Assembly (NCBI GenBank): GCA_910577665.1
Contig: CAJTOJ010000054.1
Coordinates: 1 to 13,537, forward strand
Direction of reading: 5' to 3'
Source of the DNA: an uncultured Acetatifactor sp.
GTDB taxonomy: Bacteria; Bacillota; Clostridia; Lachnospirales; Lachnospiraceae
Length of the DNA stretch: 13,537 nt
The notes below the pieces were generated by a model. The model was not told where the DNA came from. It saw only the letters and a list, made by a program, of their open reading frames with translations, and searched no databases. Below are positions 1 to 6,623 of the stretch, piece after piece (positions within the stretch are counted from its first letter, which is position 1; each line of letters begins with the position of its first letter). A program made the position numbers and the translations under genes.

Positions 1-247
1 CATCATCAGAATAATCAAAAAGTTCCTTGATGATGAGCGCACCAATAATAACATTTACAGGTGCATTAGGTCTGGAGACTTTATCGCTATACAAAACGGA
101 AAAGCGCTCTTCATCTATCGCAGGAAAAATCTCATCAGCGAAGATTTTCGCCCAGGATTTTTCCAAAGCTTTTCTTTCTCGTTCAGTCAGAGTTATAAAA
201 CTGTCATCTAATGATAACTGTTGGCAATCATTTGTTTTAAACGACAT
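1..247 (-). CDS. IS1182-family transposase, N-terminal part (runs off the left edge)
   Basis: On the minus strand an open frame starts with ATG at 245-247 and stays open to base 1, giving 82 residues. It begins MSFKTNDCQQ and contains the segments KALEKSWAKIFADEIFPAID, FSVLYSD, SRPNAPVNVIIGALIIKEL and FDYSDD. This is the usual start of IS1182-type DDE transposases (DUF772-type N-terminal domain), which cut and paste their own insertion sequence. The start is supported by AAAGGTGG about 7 bases upstream on the minus strand. A TATAAT box lies at 278-283 (minus), without a convincing -35 at the usual distance. The catalytic DDE core lies outside the window, so whether the element is intact cannot be judged. 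Family assignment is from recalled sequence character, not a search. Confidence 0.85.
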   Translation of the reverse strand, partial: MSFKTNDCQQLSLDDSFITLTERERKALEKSWAKIFADEIFPAIDEERFSVLYSDKVSRPNAPVNVIIGALIIKELFDYSDD

Positions 248-277
248 GAAACATACCACCTTTCAAAAGCTACTTTT

Positions 278-283
278 ATTATA
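278..283 (-). promoter_or_regulatory. -10 box of the transposase promoter
   Basis: The minus strand reads TATAAT exactly at this position, about 30 bases before the transposase ATG. No good -35 hexamer is visible 16-18 bases upstream, so the promoter is probably weak or depends on a junction sequence, as in many insertion sequences. Confidence 0.35.
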
Positions 284-383
284 GCTCATGAAAGACCAAA
301 AAGCTTGTATTTATTGTAAAATATTAAGTTTCAAGGAACAATTGGGGGCTTTTGACCCCAGTATCATGACATTGGGTATTTAC

Positions 384-490
384 ATGAGTTTCTTTGGTAT
401 GCTTTCCAAACTTTTTAACAGCGAAGAGTACAGGAAAAATCCTGTTCCGCAGAATTTGACCCCGGAGCAATTTGCCGCAATCTTATTGGG
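384..490 (+). pseudogene. Displaced N-terminus of the polyimmunity gene
   Basis: Frame 3 from the ATG at 384 encodes MSFFGMLSKLFNSEEYRKN followed by PVPQNLTPEQFAAILLG. It then turns into an arginine-rich out-of-frame run that stops at 665. Frame 2 immediately downstream, before the ATG at 527, reads RLASEQAEKEQD and runs straight into the TPR region. Joining LTPEQFAAILLG to RLASEQAEKEQD gives a smooth helical sequence. One extra G in the GGG at 488-490 would make this join. I infer that the original gene began here and that a base is missing, in the organism or in the assembly. No clear Shine-Dalgarno precedes 384, 366 or 288, so the native leader may have been lost to the adjacent insertion sequence. 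Confidence 0.55.
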
Positions 491-526
491 CGGCTGGCCT
501 CTGAACAGGCGGAGAAGGAGCAGGAC

Positions 527-3500
527 ATGGACATTTTACAGCAGTGCCAGAAATGGCATGAGAACGATGAATACCAGAAGATCATTGACGCGCTGGAGGC
601 TATTCCCGCCCAGGAGCGCACCCCAGAGATGGACAGCGAGCTGGCCCGGGCCTACAACAATCTAGCGACTCCCGGCAAGCCGGATTATTCGGAGCTGCTC
701 AAAAAGGCCATCGCTCTGCTGAAACCCCATGAGGAATATTTTGCAGGGGACTATTTCTGGAACTTCCGCATGGGTTATTCCTATTACTTCCTGGATCAAG
801 AGAGCCGCGCCCTGCGGTATTTTGAAAAAGCACTGGAGGCCCGCCCTGATGATGAGGACACCAAGGAGTTTATCAGCTGGTGTAAAAAAGGTATCTCCTG
901 GCCTCAGTTTTCAGAATGTTTCCGGGAGAGGACGGAAAATTGGTGGGAAACCTTTGCCGAACAGGAGGCGGAGCTGCGCCGGATGATGGATGAGGACAAG
1001 AACCTGGACCTCTCCCGCGGCGCAGAGATCGCGGCCCAGATGGAGGAAACTCTGAACCTGGTCTTTGACGAGATTTCCTTTGAGATGGGATTTAACGGGG
1101 AAAAATATGAGCTGATCCTCACTCCGGAGGGGGATAAGGTCAAGCTGTTTGAGCTGGTCTACTTTCAAAGACACGCCCCCGAAAAGGTACTGGAGCATTG
1201 GAACATCCTGGTGGGCCGTAAGCCAATACGGAATATCGGCCTGCGGACCGATGATGGTTGGGATATTTCCGGGGAGGATGTGCAGATTTGGCTGGAGGAA
1301 CAGGGCAAGAACAGTTTTGCCATTTCCGCCTACTGCGAAAAGCTGCTGCCTATGCTCCAGAAGGAAGAAGGGCAGGCGTGGTGGATGCTCACCACCCTCA
1401 CCGACCAGGTGCTGGGTGAGATTCCCCATATGCGGTACATAGACAGTTTCGATGTGCTGGAGGAACCCAAGGCTGAACCGTCCATTCTCATGTCCCACTT
1501 ACCTGACAAACTGAAGGAAAGGGGACTGGACCTCTCCACCGACCCGGAGGCTTATCTGGAAAACTACACCGGCTACCAAATGAAACCGAAGGAGGACCCG
1601 GACGCCGACTGGCGGTTGGATGTGATGGTGGGGTCCACCTGCTGTGTCCCTCTTATCAACGGCTATATGAGCGCCGACAACGACTTCATAGACGAACTCC
1701 ATGCGGATGGCGTGGCAGCGGGCTTTTTCTGCTATCCCTTGGACACCCTGCGGGAGGAAGAAGGCAGCCAGAAGATTTTCGACTTCCGGGACAAGCTGGA
1801 GGAAATACTCACCGCCGGGGACGGCCCGGAAGCGCTCACCCTCATTGGTGGCGCTACCGGCCTCTACTGCGGCTATGTGGACTTTATCGCCTGGGACCTC
1901 CGGGCGGCACTGAACAGGGCAAAGGAATTTTTTGAGGGGATAGACATCCCCTGGGCCAATTTTCATACCTTCCGCCGGGAGGCTGGTACGGTGTCCCTGA
2001 AAAATGCACAGGATGACGAACCGGATGCCGGAGAGCAGGAGGACGAGCCGGAGGAAACGCCAACGGGAATGAATTGTATCTCATACACTCAGCAGAACGC
2101 AGAGTCGTTTTTCCAGCTGCTGGAGCACTGGAACGATGCGGACGAGTATACCAGGTGCATTGAGGCAATCGCAATCATTCCGGAGAGAGAGCGGGGCTAC
2201 CAGCTGACCCTCCTGCTGGGTCGGGCGTACAGCAATCTGGCCGTCCTGGGGGACCACCGGGAGCGTCAAGGTCAAGATGATGACGATGTGGACCAGGAGG
2301 CTCTGGCCCACGCCCTGGAGATTTTCGAGTCCATCCGGGAGGAGGGGCAGAACGATCCCTATTGGTACTCCCGCATGGCTAACGCCCTCTACATGGCAGA
2401 GGGCCGGGAGGCCGAGGCGCTGGAGTACGCCAAGAAGTGGCTTGCCCTGGATCCGGAGAACGTAAACGCAAAGCAGTTTGTGGATGACTGCGTAGACTAC
2501 CTCCGGCAGGAGAACCGGCGGGAGCTTTTTGCCCACCTGGATTTATATGACAAGGCAGATATGGATACCATCGAAGCCCATATCGAAACCCATTTCGGCA
2601 AGTTTGACTGGATCATGCACGAAACGATTCCGGGAGAATATGTCCATCTGGATATCTGTGTCATTCCGCCCAGAGAGGATCACAACTATTACACTCTTGT
2701 CACCATGGGAATGGGTGCTTACACCATGAACGCGCCGGAGAAGGACGAGGCCCGTTCGGAGCTGCTTATCAATCTGCCCCCAGACTGGAACCTGGGGGAG
2801 GATGCCTGGGAGGGCGAGCATTGGTTCTGGCCGGTGGGCATCTTGAAAGCCCTGGCCCGGTATCCCATGCTCCATGATACCTGGCTGGGCTGGGGGCATA
2901 CCGTCTACGGTTCGGAGGACAGCTATACCGACAACACCAAGCTCTGCGGCGTGGTGCTGCTGTCCCCCGGCGTATTTGGCGCCCCCGCCTCGGTCTGTAC
3001 TCTTCCCAACGAGGAACCGGTAAACTTCTATCAGGTCATCCCTCTCTATCGGGAGGAGATCGAGTTTAAGCGGGAACACGATGTGGACAGGCTTTTGGAA
3101 AAATTCCCGGATGAACTGCTGGAAGTGGTTGACCCGGCCCGCCCCAATGTCATTACCGATGCGAAGGCCATCGCCTATGACGATGCCCTAATGGACGAGG
3201 CAAAGACCCATCTTGCCGTCATCCGGGACAAGCAGCTCCCGGTGGAGGAACTGGCCGCTTACAATCACATGGCGATCTATCTGCGCTGGTGCATGGAGCA
3301 CGACCTGATGAGTGTCCCCTTCCTGGCAGAGCACAAGGACGTTGTGGAGGCGGTAAAGGGCGGACAAGGCCCCGATGTGCGGGTGTTCCTCCGGGACAGT
3401 GAGGATTTGCGGGGCAGGCTGCATTTGACTTGGTTCGACCGGGAGGGAACGGAGTTTGCTCGCTGGTACAGCTGGGGCAGCAAGGCCACTCCCTACAGCT

Positions 3501-4060
3501 ACAACAAAGACCTTGCCGCCCATGCCAAAGCCTACTTCGAGGATGACCGGCACGGCAGCGAGGCTTATCTGTTCGTTCCCTGGGACGAGCGGTACTATCA
3601 GGAGATGGCGGAGATCATCAGCCAGCGGTTTGCCCAGTGGAAGGCGTTGGAGGAAAATCAAGAGCCGAAGAAAAACTATGTATCAAGCTGGAGGACATCA
3701 GGCCCCTGCTCCTGGACTGGATCGGTCCTCGATGCTGTTTCGCCTCCGACCGTGTTATGGTGGACAGCTGCAAAATTGGAGAACTCTACCGCCTGGAACC
3801 TGACCAGGGGAACGAGGGCTGGGACAGCGGCTGGAATTTCCTTGCCGGAGATGAGGATCAGGAATATTGTGACGACAGCCGGAATTTCAGCATCTATGAC
3901 CTCAACACCCTCTGCAATCATGACCCCGATATTATCCCTCTGCTGGGTATGCCCTACGGCACATGGCTGGAACGGGGCGAGGACGGCCAGTTTTATGAGG
4001 ACGAGGACGAGGATGACTCTGAGGCCGGGGAGGATACTGACAGTGACGGCATGGCGCTGA
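527..4060 (+). CDS. Multi-domain TPR/SUFU polyimmunity-type protein (true coding to about 3675)
   Basis: This open frame encodes 1177 residues. GGAG lies about 8 bases before ATG 527, although the gene probably once began at 384. In order: a TPR-like region (about 1-125, with FRMGYSYYFLDQESRALRYF), a domain I do not recognise (about 130-500), an acidic linker, a second TPR region (about 515-660), a SUFU domain (about 675-875, with HVDIC-like HLDICVIPP, YYTLVTMGMG, DTWLGWGHTV and NFYQVIPLYREE), and a DUF7832-like domain (about 886-1045, with AYNHMAIYLRWCMEHDLMS and YLFVPWDERYY). SUFU proteins are known in bacteria as immunity proteins against polymorphic toxins. The last ~128 residues, after 3676, are out of frame: the homologous sequence continues in frame 1. 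No signal peptide or membrane segment is seen, so a cytoplasmic product is inferred. Target toxins are unknown. Confidence 0.75.
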   Translation: MDILQQCQKWHENDEYQKIIDALEAIPAQERTPEMDSELARAYNNLATPGKPDYSELLKKAIALLKPHEEYFAGDYFWNFRMGYSYYFLDQESRALRYFEKALEARPDDEDTKEFISWCKKGISWPQFSECFRERTENWWETFAEQEAELRRMMDEDKNLDLSRGAEIAAQMEETLNLVFDEISFEMGFNGEKYELILTPEGDKVKLFELVYFQRHAPEKVLEHWNILVGRKPIRNIGLRTDDGWDISGEDVQIWLEEQGKNSFAISAYCEKLLPMLQKEEGQAWWMLTTLTDQVLGEIPHMRYIDSFDVLEEPKAEPSILMSHLPDKLKERGLDLSTDPEAYLENYTGYQMKPKEDPDADWRLDVMVGSTCCVPLINGYMSADNDFIDELHADGVAAGFFCYPLDTLREEEGSQKIFDFRDKLEEILTAGDGPEALTLIGGATGLYCGYVDFIAWDLRAALNRAKEFFEGIDIPWANFHTFRREAGTVSLKNAQDDEPDAGEQEDEPEETPTGMNCISYTQQNAESFFQLLEHWNDADEYTRCIEAIAIIPERERGYQLTLLLGRAYSNLAVLGDHRERQGQDDDDVDQEALAHALEIFESIREEGQNDPYWYSRMANALYMAEGREAEALEYAKKWLALDPENVNAKQFVDDCVDYLRQENRRELFAHLDLYDKADMDTIEAHIETHFGKFDWIMHETIPGEYVHLDICVIPPREDHNYYTLVTMGMGAYTMNAPEKDEARSELLINLPPDWNLGEDAWEGEHWFWPVGILKALARYPMLHDTWLGWGHTVYGSEDSYTDNTKLCGVVLLSPGVFGAPASVCTLPNEEPVNFYQVIPLYREEIEFKREHDVDRLLEKFPDELLEVVDPARPNVITDAKAIAYDDALMDEAKTHLAVIRDKQLPVEELAAYNHMAIYLRWCMEHDLMSVPFLAEHKDVVEAVKGGQGPDVRVFLRDSEDLRGRLHLTWFDREGTEFARWYSWGSKATPYSYNKDLAAHAKAYFEDDRHGSEAYLFVPWDERYYQEMAEIISQRFAQWKALEENQEPKKNYVSSWRTSGPCSWTGSVLDAVSPPTVLWWTAAKLENSTAWNLTRGTRAGTAAGISLPEMRIRNIVTTAGISASMTSTPSAIMTPILSLCWVCPTAHGWNGARTASFMRTRTRMTLRPGRILTVTAWR

Positions 4061-4557
4061 ACACCCAAAAATATCCGCCCATCCCCTACCGGAAAGGGGA
4101 GGAACTGTTTCTTTTCCCGGAGAAGTCCGGTATGCCTTTCCTGTTCGATGTTTCCGCCGATCTGACCGGGGACGATGAGGCGATGGCGGCGGTGTCCTCC
4201 GCGCTGAATGAGGCGGAGGCGCTGGCGGAAAAGGCCAAGGCGTTTGTGAAGGGCGTTCTGGCGGATGAGGCCAGCGAATATAACGGCATCGTGTCCTACT
4301 TTATGGAGTTTCACCGGGACGATCTGCCGGAGGACATGGTGAAAGTGCTGTTCCCGGTAGATGCCCCCTCCACCCTCACCCTGACGGAGATGGCAGACTA
4401 CCTTCAGCTCAAGCGTTTTGGCAGTTTTCTGGACAACGAAACAAAGGAGCAGAGGTTCATTATGGACTTGACCTTTAACCCGGAAATCACCAATGAGCTG
4501 TTGGTGATCTATCTCAACGCGGACAGGCAGATCGTGAACATCTCCCACGAGAGCTGA
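3637..4557 (+). CDS. DUF2185 plus DUF2004-like domains, C-terminal continuation of the polyimmunity gene
   Basis: Frame 1 encodes 306 residues from an ATG at 3637 that has no Shine-Dalgarno and lies inside the preceding gene. True homology probably starts near LCIKLEDIRPLLLDWI (about 3677). The first domain, about 3690-4000, has SDRVMVDSCKIGELYR, DSGWNFLAGDE and DPDIIPLLGMPYGTWLER, which is the DUF2185 (Imm33-like) pattern. An acidic stretch (FYEDEDEDDSEAGEDTDSD) links it to a second domain (about 4060-4557). That domain ends MDLTFNPEITNELLVIYLNA, resembling DUF2004. Both families recur in toxin-immunity clusters. Adding one A to the A run at 3671-3675 joins this frame to the previous one, so it is best read as the C-terminal third of one large protein, not an independent gene. 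Confidence 0.7.
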   Translation: MEGVGGKSRAEEKLCIKLEDIRPLLLDWIGPRCCFASDRVMVDSCKIGELYRLEPDQGNEGWDSGWNFLAGDEDQEYCDDSRNFSIYDLNTLCNHDPDIIPLLGMPYGTWLERGEDGQFYEDEDEDDSEAGEDTDSDGMALNTQKYPPIPYRKGEELFLFPEKSGMPFLFDVSADLTGDDEAMAAVSSALNEAEALAEKAKAFVKGVLADEASEYNGIVSYFMEFHRDDLPEDMVKVLFPVDAPSTLTLTEMADYLQLKRFGSFLDNETKEQRFIMDLTFNPEITNELLVIYLNADRQIVNISHES

Positions 4558-4569
4558 CAACGATGTAAA

Positions 4570-4875
4570 ATGCCGGAATACACATTTGAAGAAATCAAAG
4601 CCATGCTTTTAGAGTGTATCCGCCAGTATGGATGTGAGACGGAATTATGTCTGACATTTGCGGGCAGAATAAATATGTATATAATTATTATTTACTATAG
4701 CCATTGTTCTTTTAAACGTTGTAGAACGGCAGAAGAACAGAGCGGCGAATACAACTATCCTACACTGGACGAACTATATCGGGCGAGGCAGATTGACAGC
4801 ATTGTTTTGGAACGGGATTGGAACAGCATCCGCTCTTTTGATTGCATGGACTTCGACTTATTAGAGCTTTGGTAA
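4570..4875 (+). CDS. Hypothetical 101-residue protein in the immunity block
   Basis: The frame opens 12 bases after the stop of the DUF2185/DUF2004 region, with no strong Shine-Dalgarno. Translation may therefore be coupled to the upstream gene. The product starts MPEYTFEEIKAMLLECIRQY and ends with an acidic, aromatic tail (NSIRSFDCMDFDLLELW). The middle (about residues 35-50, RINMYIIIIYYSHCSF) is encoded by DNA noticeably richer in A/T than its surroundings. It could be a natural hydrophobic strand or a local rearrangement. I do not recognise the family. Its position between two immunity-type genes suggests a related role, but that is context only. Confidence 0.55.
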   Translation: MPEYTFEEIKAMLLECIRQYGCETELCLTFAGRINMYIIIIYYSHCSFKRCRTAEEQSGEYNYPTLDELYRARQIDSIVLERDWNSIRSFDCMDFDLLELW

Positions 4876-4893
4876 AACAGGAGGCTGACATAG

Positions 4894-5127
4894 ATGGACA
4901 GCGAAAAGATCACGGCGTTTATGCGGGAGCATTGGAACATCATCCTGATCGTGGCCGGTGTGATGCTGATCGTAGGGGCCGCGCTGAACCGGAACTGGCT
5001 GTGCGACCCCACCGGCGCGCCCCAGTCCCACCGCTATGGCAGGAGCTCCCGCAGGGTGATTTTCTTCCTGCTGGGCGCGGCGCTGGTGGTTGTGCGTATT
5101 TGGAGCGTGGTACTGGCGGGGCGTTAG
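4894..5127 (+). CDS. Two-helix small membrane protein, probably Imm17 family
   Basis: This is a 77-residue protein with a strong AGGAGG about 10 bases before its ATG. Two hydrophobic segments are clear: about residues 15-31 and 55-74. They are separated by a polar loop containing NRNWLCDPTGAP, then YGRSSRRV. This two-helix layout with a WLCDP-type loop and a GR..RR motif before helix 2 fits my recollection of immunity protein family 17, small membrane proteins that protect against polymorphic toxins. Positive residues in the loop suggest that the loop faces the cytoplasm and both termini face outward. It starts 18 bases after the preceding gene and is likely cotranscribed with it. The alternative is an unrelated small membrane protein. 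Confidence 0.7.
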   Translation: MDSEKITAFMREHWNIILIVAGVMLIVGAALNRNWLCDPTGAPQSHRYGRSSRRVIFFLLGAALVVVRIWSVVLAGR

Positions 5128-5151
5128 CACGATAATGAAAGGAGCATCATT

Positions 5152-5925
5152 ATGGGACTTGATATTTACGCTGGCACAATGACGCGATACTATGCGCACA
5201 ACTGGAAAACTGCCGTTCAGCAATGGGCAGAGGAAAACGGATATACTTTTCAACGTATTACTCCAAGCGGTGATGAAATTCCAGAGGATGAAAAAATGTC
5301 TCCCGCTGAAATTCAAGCGGATATTGAAAACTGGCAGCAGCAGATATTGCCAGCAATCACCCAGCCGGGACAAAAGCCTTACACCCCATGGACGGAAAAC
5401 AACGAAAAGCCTTATTATACCGACAAACCGGACTGGGATGCCTTTGGCGCTATGCTGCTGGTCGCCGCCTGCCATGTCTATGGGGAACCTGTTCCAGATA
5501 CCATAGAGAAAGATTGGCAGTTTTTGGATCACCCTTTGATCGACCGGCTTTCAGAGGATACGGAAAAGGTCTGGTCGCTGTTTCGAGGTACATCCTGCTG
5601 GTTGCCGCTGCCAGACAGTTTTATGTTCCAGGGGCCGATGCCCACCGGCAATCAGACGATGATCGCTACCACAACCGGACTCCGCAAGGAGTTGGAGCGG
5701 CTTAATCAAATGGTGTGGCAGGCGGATGAGGACGTGATTCTTCAGTGGGAAAAGACTGAGGGCTATCCGACAGATGGGACTGTCGGCGCAGACGGTGTGA
5801 TAACCATGGGAGCTGAATATGTCCAATACAATACACGGTCCCTGGCGAAATATGCGTTTTCTCTCTTTTATCAGGCGCTAAGGTTTGCTGAGGAAAATCA
5901 AGTGCCGGTTTTGCTGGATTACTGA
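5152..5925 (+). CDS. Uncharacterised 257-residue protein, immunity-block member
   Basis: The start is well supported by AAGGAG about 8 bases upstream of the ATG. The protein begins MGLDIYAGTMTRYYAHNW and is rich in Trp and acidic residues, with a long soluble sequence and no signal peptide or membrane helix. Recognisable blocks include PYYTDKPDWDAFGAMLLVAA and SRSLAKYAFS-like RSLAKYAFSLFYQALRFAEE near the C-terminus. I do not recognise a named domain. The MGLDIYAG start recalls other cytoplasmic proteins in immunity clusters, and the position between Imm17-like and DUF1877 genes on the same strand supports an immunity or toxin-neutralising role by context only. It starts 24 bases after its upstream neighbour. 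Confidence 0.7.
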   Translation: MGLDIYAGTMTRYYAHNWKTAVQQWAEENGYTFQRITPSGDEIPEDEKMSPAEIQADIENWQQQILPAITQPGQKPYTPWTENNEKPYYTDKPDWDAFGAMLLVAACHVYGEPVPDTIEKDWQFLDHPLIDRLSEDTEKVWSLFRGTSCWLPLPDSFMFQGPMPTGNQTMIATTTGLRKELERLNQMVWQADEDVILQWEKTEGYPTDGTVGADGVITMGAEYVQYNTRSLAKYAFSLFYQALRFAEENQVPVLLDY

Positions 5926-5947
5926 GTAGTCATGAGGGGGACAGGCT

Positions 5948-6433
5948 ATGGGAATGATTGCAAATTATCAGAAGTCTACCAATCAAGAATTGGAAAACCT
6001 GAAAGGTTCCGCAGACTTTGTTGATGCGGTAGAGGAATTGCGGGAAACAAAAGAAATTGATTTATATGACATAGATAAAATGTGGGATGCGCTGCATTTT
6101 CTGTTGGCTGGGAAATCTGCCTGTGAGCCGATAGAAAATGACCCGATCAGTGAGGCGATTGTAGGACAATTCAACATTTCAGGAGAAGATATTGAGGAGT
6201 TTGTATCCGGGACACTGGCGGAGCGGGTAAACGTGATTTCAGAGGCGCTGCAAGGGCTTGATTTCAACATATACGCTGAAAAATTCAATATGTGGAGATT
6301 TGCCGAACACGACATCTATCCAAACATTTGGAGCTATGACGATGAGGCAGAGGAAATCCTGGACGATATGCGGGGATGCTTTGAAGGTCTGAAACAATCC
6401 CTGTCCTCGTCCCCTACGGATTGGCGGGAGTAA
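5948..6433 (+). CDS. YfbM-like DUF1877 family protein with a replaced C-terminus
   Basis: The 161-residue product begins MGMIANYQKSTNQELENLKG. It has the family's strongest blocks: LYDIDKMWDALHFLLAGKSA, ENDPISEAIVGQ and the late DIYPNIWSYDDEAEEILDDM. DUF1877 proteins are small cytoplasmic proteins of unknown biochemistry, often seen in immunity-gene arrays. GAGGGGG lies about 9 bases before the ATG. The usual family ending, a helix followed by a short hydrophobic strand, is absent. The last ~11 residues (SLSSSPTDWRE) come from DNA that on the opposite strand encodes a recombinase N-terminus, so the 3' end was replaced at a recombination junction near 6400. The protein may still fold, but this is uncertain. 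Confidence 0.85.
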   Translation: MGMIANYQKSTNQELENLKGSADFVDAVEELRETKEIDLYDIDKMWDALHFLLAGKSACEPIENDPISEAIVGQFNISGEDIEEFVSGTLAERVNVISEALQGLDFNIYAEKFNMWRFAEHDIYPNIWSYDDEAEEILDDMRGCFEGLKQSLSSSPTDWRE

Positions 6434-6462
6434 AGGGCTGTGATTTTGCTGTAATCATTCAT
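6400..6462 (-). pseudogene. N-terminal relic of a large serine recombinase
   Basis: On the minus strand, ATG at 6460-6462 is preceded by a perfect AGGAGG (6471-6476) with 8-base spacing. It encodes MNDYSKITALYSRQSVGDED followed by R. This is the typical opening of clostridial large serine recombinases (TndX/CcrA type): the ITALYSR segment carries the catalytic-serine strand, and SVGDED is common just before the ESNSI motif. After about residue 21 the sequence becomes antisense of the DUF1877 gene (CFRPSKHPRISS) and no recombinase sequence continues. Only the promoter-proximal tip of the gene survives. Such recombinases integrate and excise conjugative elements, so this marks the edge of a former element. 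Confidence 0.7.
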
Positions 6463-6515
6463 GTGCATACCCTCCTGCGTCAATATAGGTGTTGCTTACA
6501 GTTAAGATTATGCAC
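6463..6515. repeat. Short inverted repeat upstream of the recombinase relic
   Basis: GTGCATA at 6463-6469 is matched by TATGCAC at 6509-6515, a perfect 7-bp inverted repeat with a 39-base spacer. It lies immediately upstream of the relic recombinase start. It could be an operator or part of an old attachment region, but a 7-bp repeat in 190 bases of intergenic DNA can also arise by chance. Confidence 0.25.
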
Positions 6516-6565
6516 CTCACCGTAACACGGGATATCAAGTTTGCAACATTCTATGTCCACTCTCC

Positions 6566-6594
6566 TTGCCATCCGGATCCCAATATGCTAAAAT
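6566..6594 (+). promoter_or_regulatory. Sigma-70-type promoter of the thioesterase gene
   Basis: TTGCCA (6566-6571) and TAAAAT (6589-6594) are separated by exactly 17 bases, with TG one base before the -10 (extended -10). The thioesterase ATG is about 30 bases downstream, preceded by AGGAGG. Confidence 0.65.
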
Positions 6595-6623
6595 GCAGGA
6601 AGATATAAGGAGGAATTCTCATA

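Larger units (their letters stand above)
1..345 (-). mobile_element. One end of an IS1182-like insertion sequence (outer boundary uncertain)
   Basis: The transposase start at 247 and its short upstream region imply that the 5' end of an insertion sequence lies between about 250 and 360. The other end is outside the window, so the terminal inverted repeat and target duplication cannot be identified. A small inverted repeat (TGGGG 343-347, CCCCA 356-360) lies where the boundary is expected. It could be part of the element end or a palindromic target, but this is not proven. Confidence 0.45.

Noticed and set aside
3670..3676. Programmed -1 frameshift signal GAAAAAC
   Set aside because: It is not a canonical slippery heptamer. 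I did not identify a downstream stem-loop, so a missing base is the simpler explanation and the recoding idea is kept only as an alternative in the findings.
3676..4560. Open frame of 294 residues on the minus strand
   Set aside because: It is opposite the DUF2185/DUF2004-like region, which carries clear domain motifs on the + strand.
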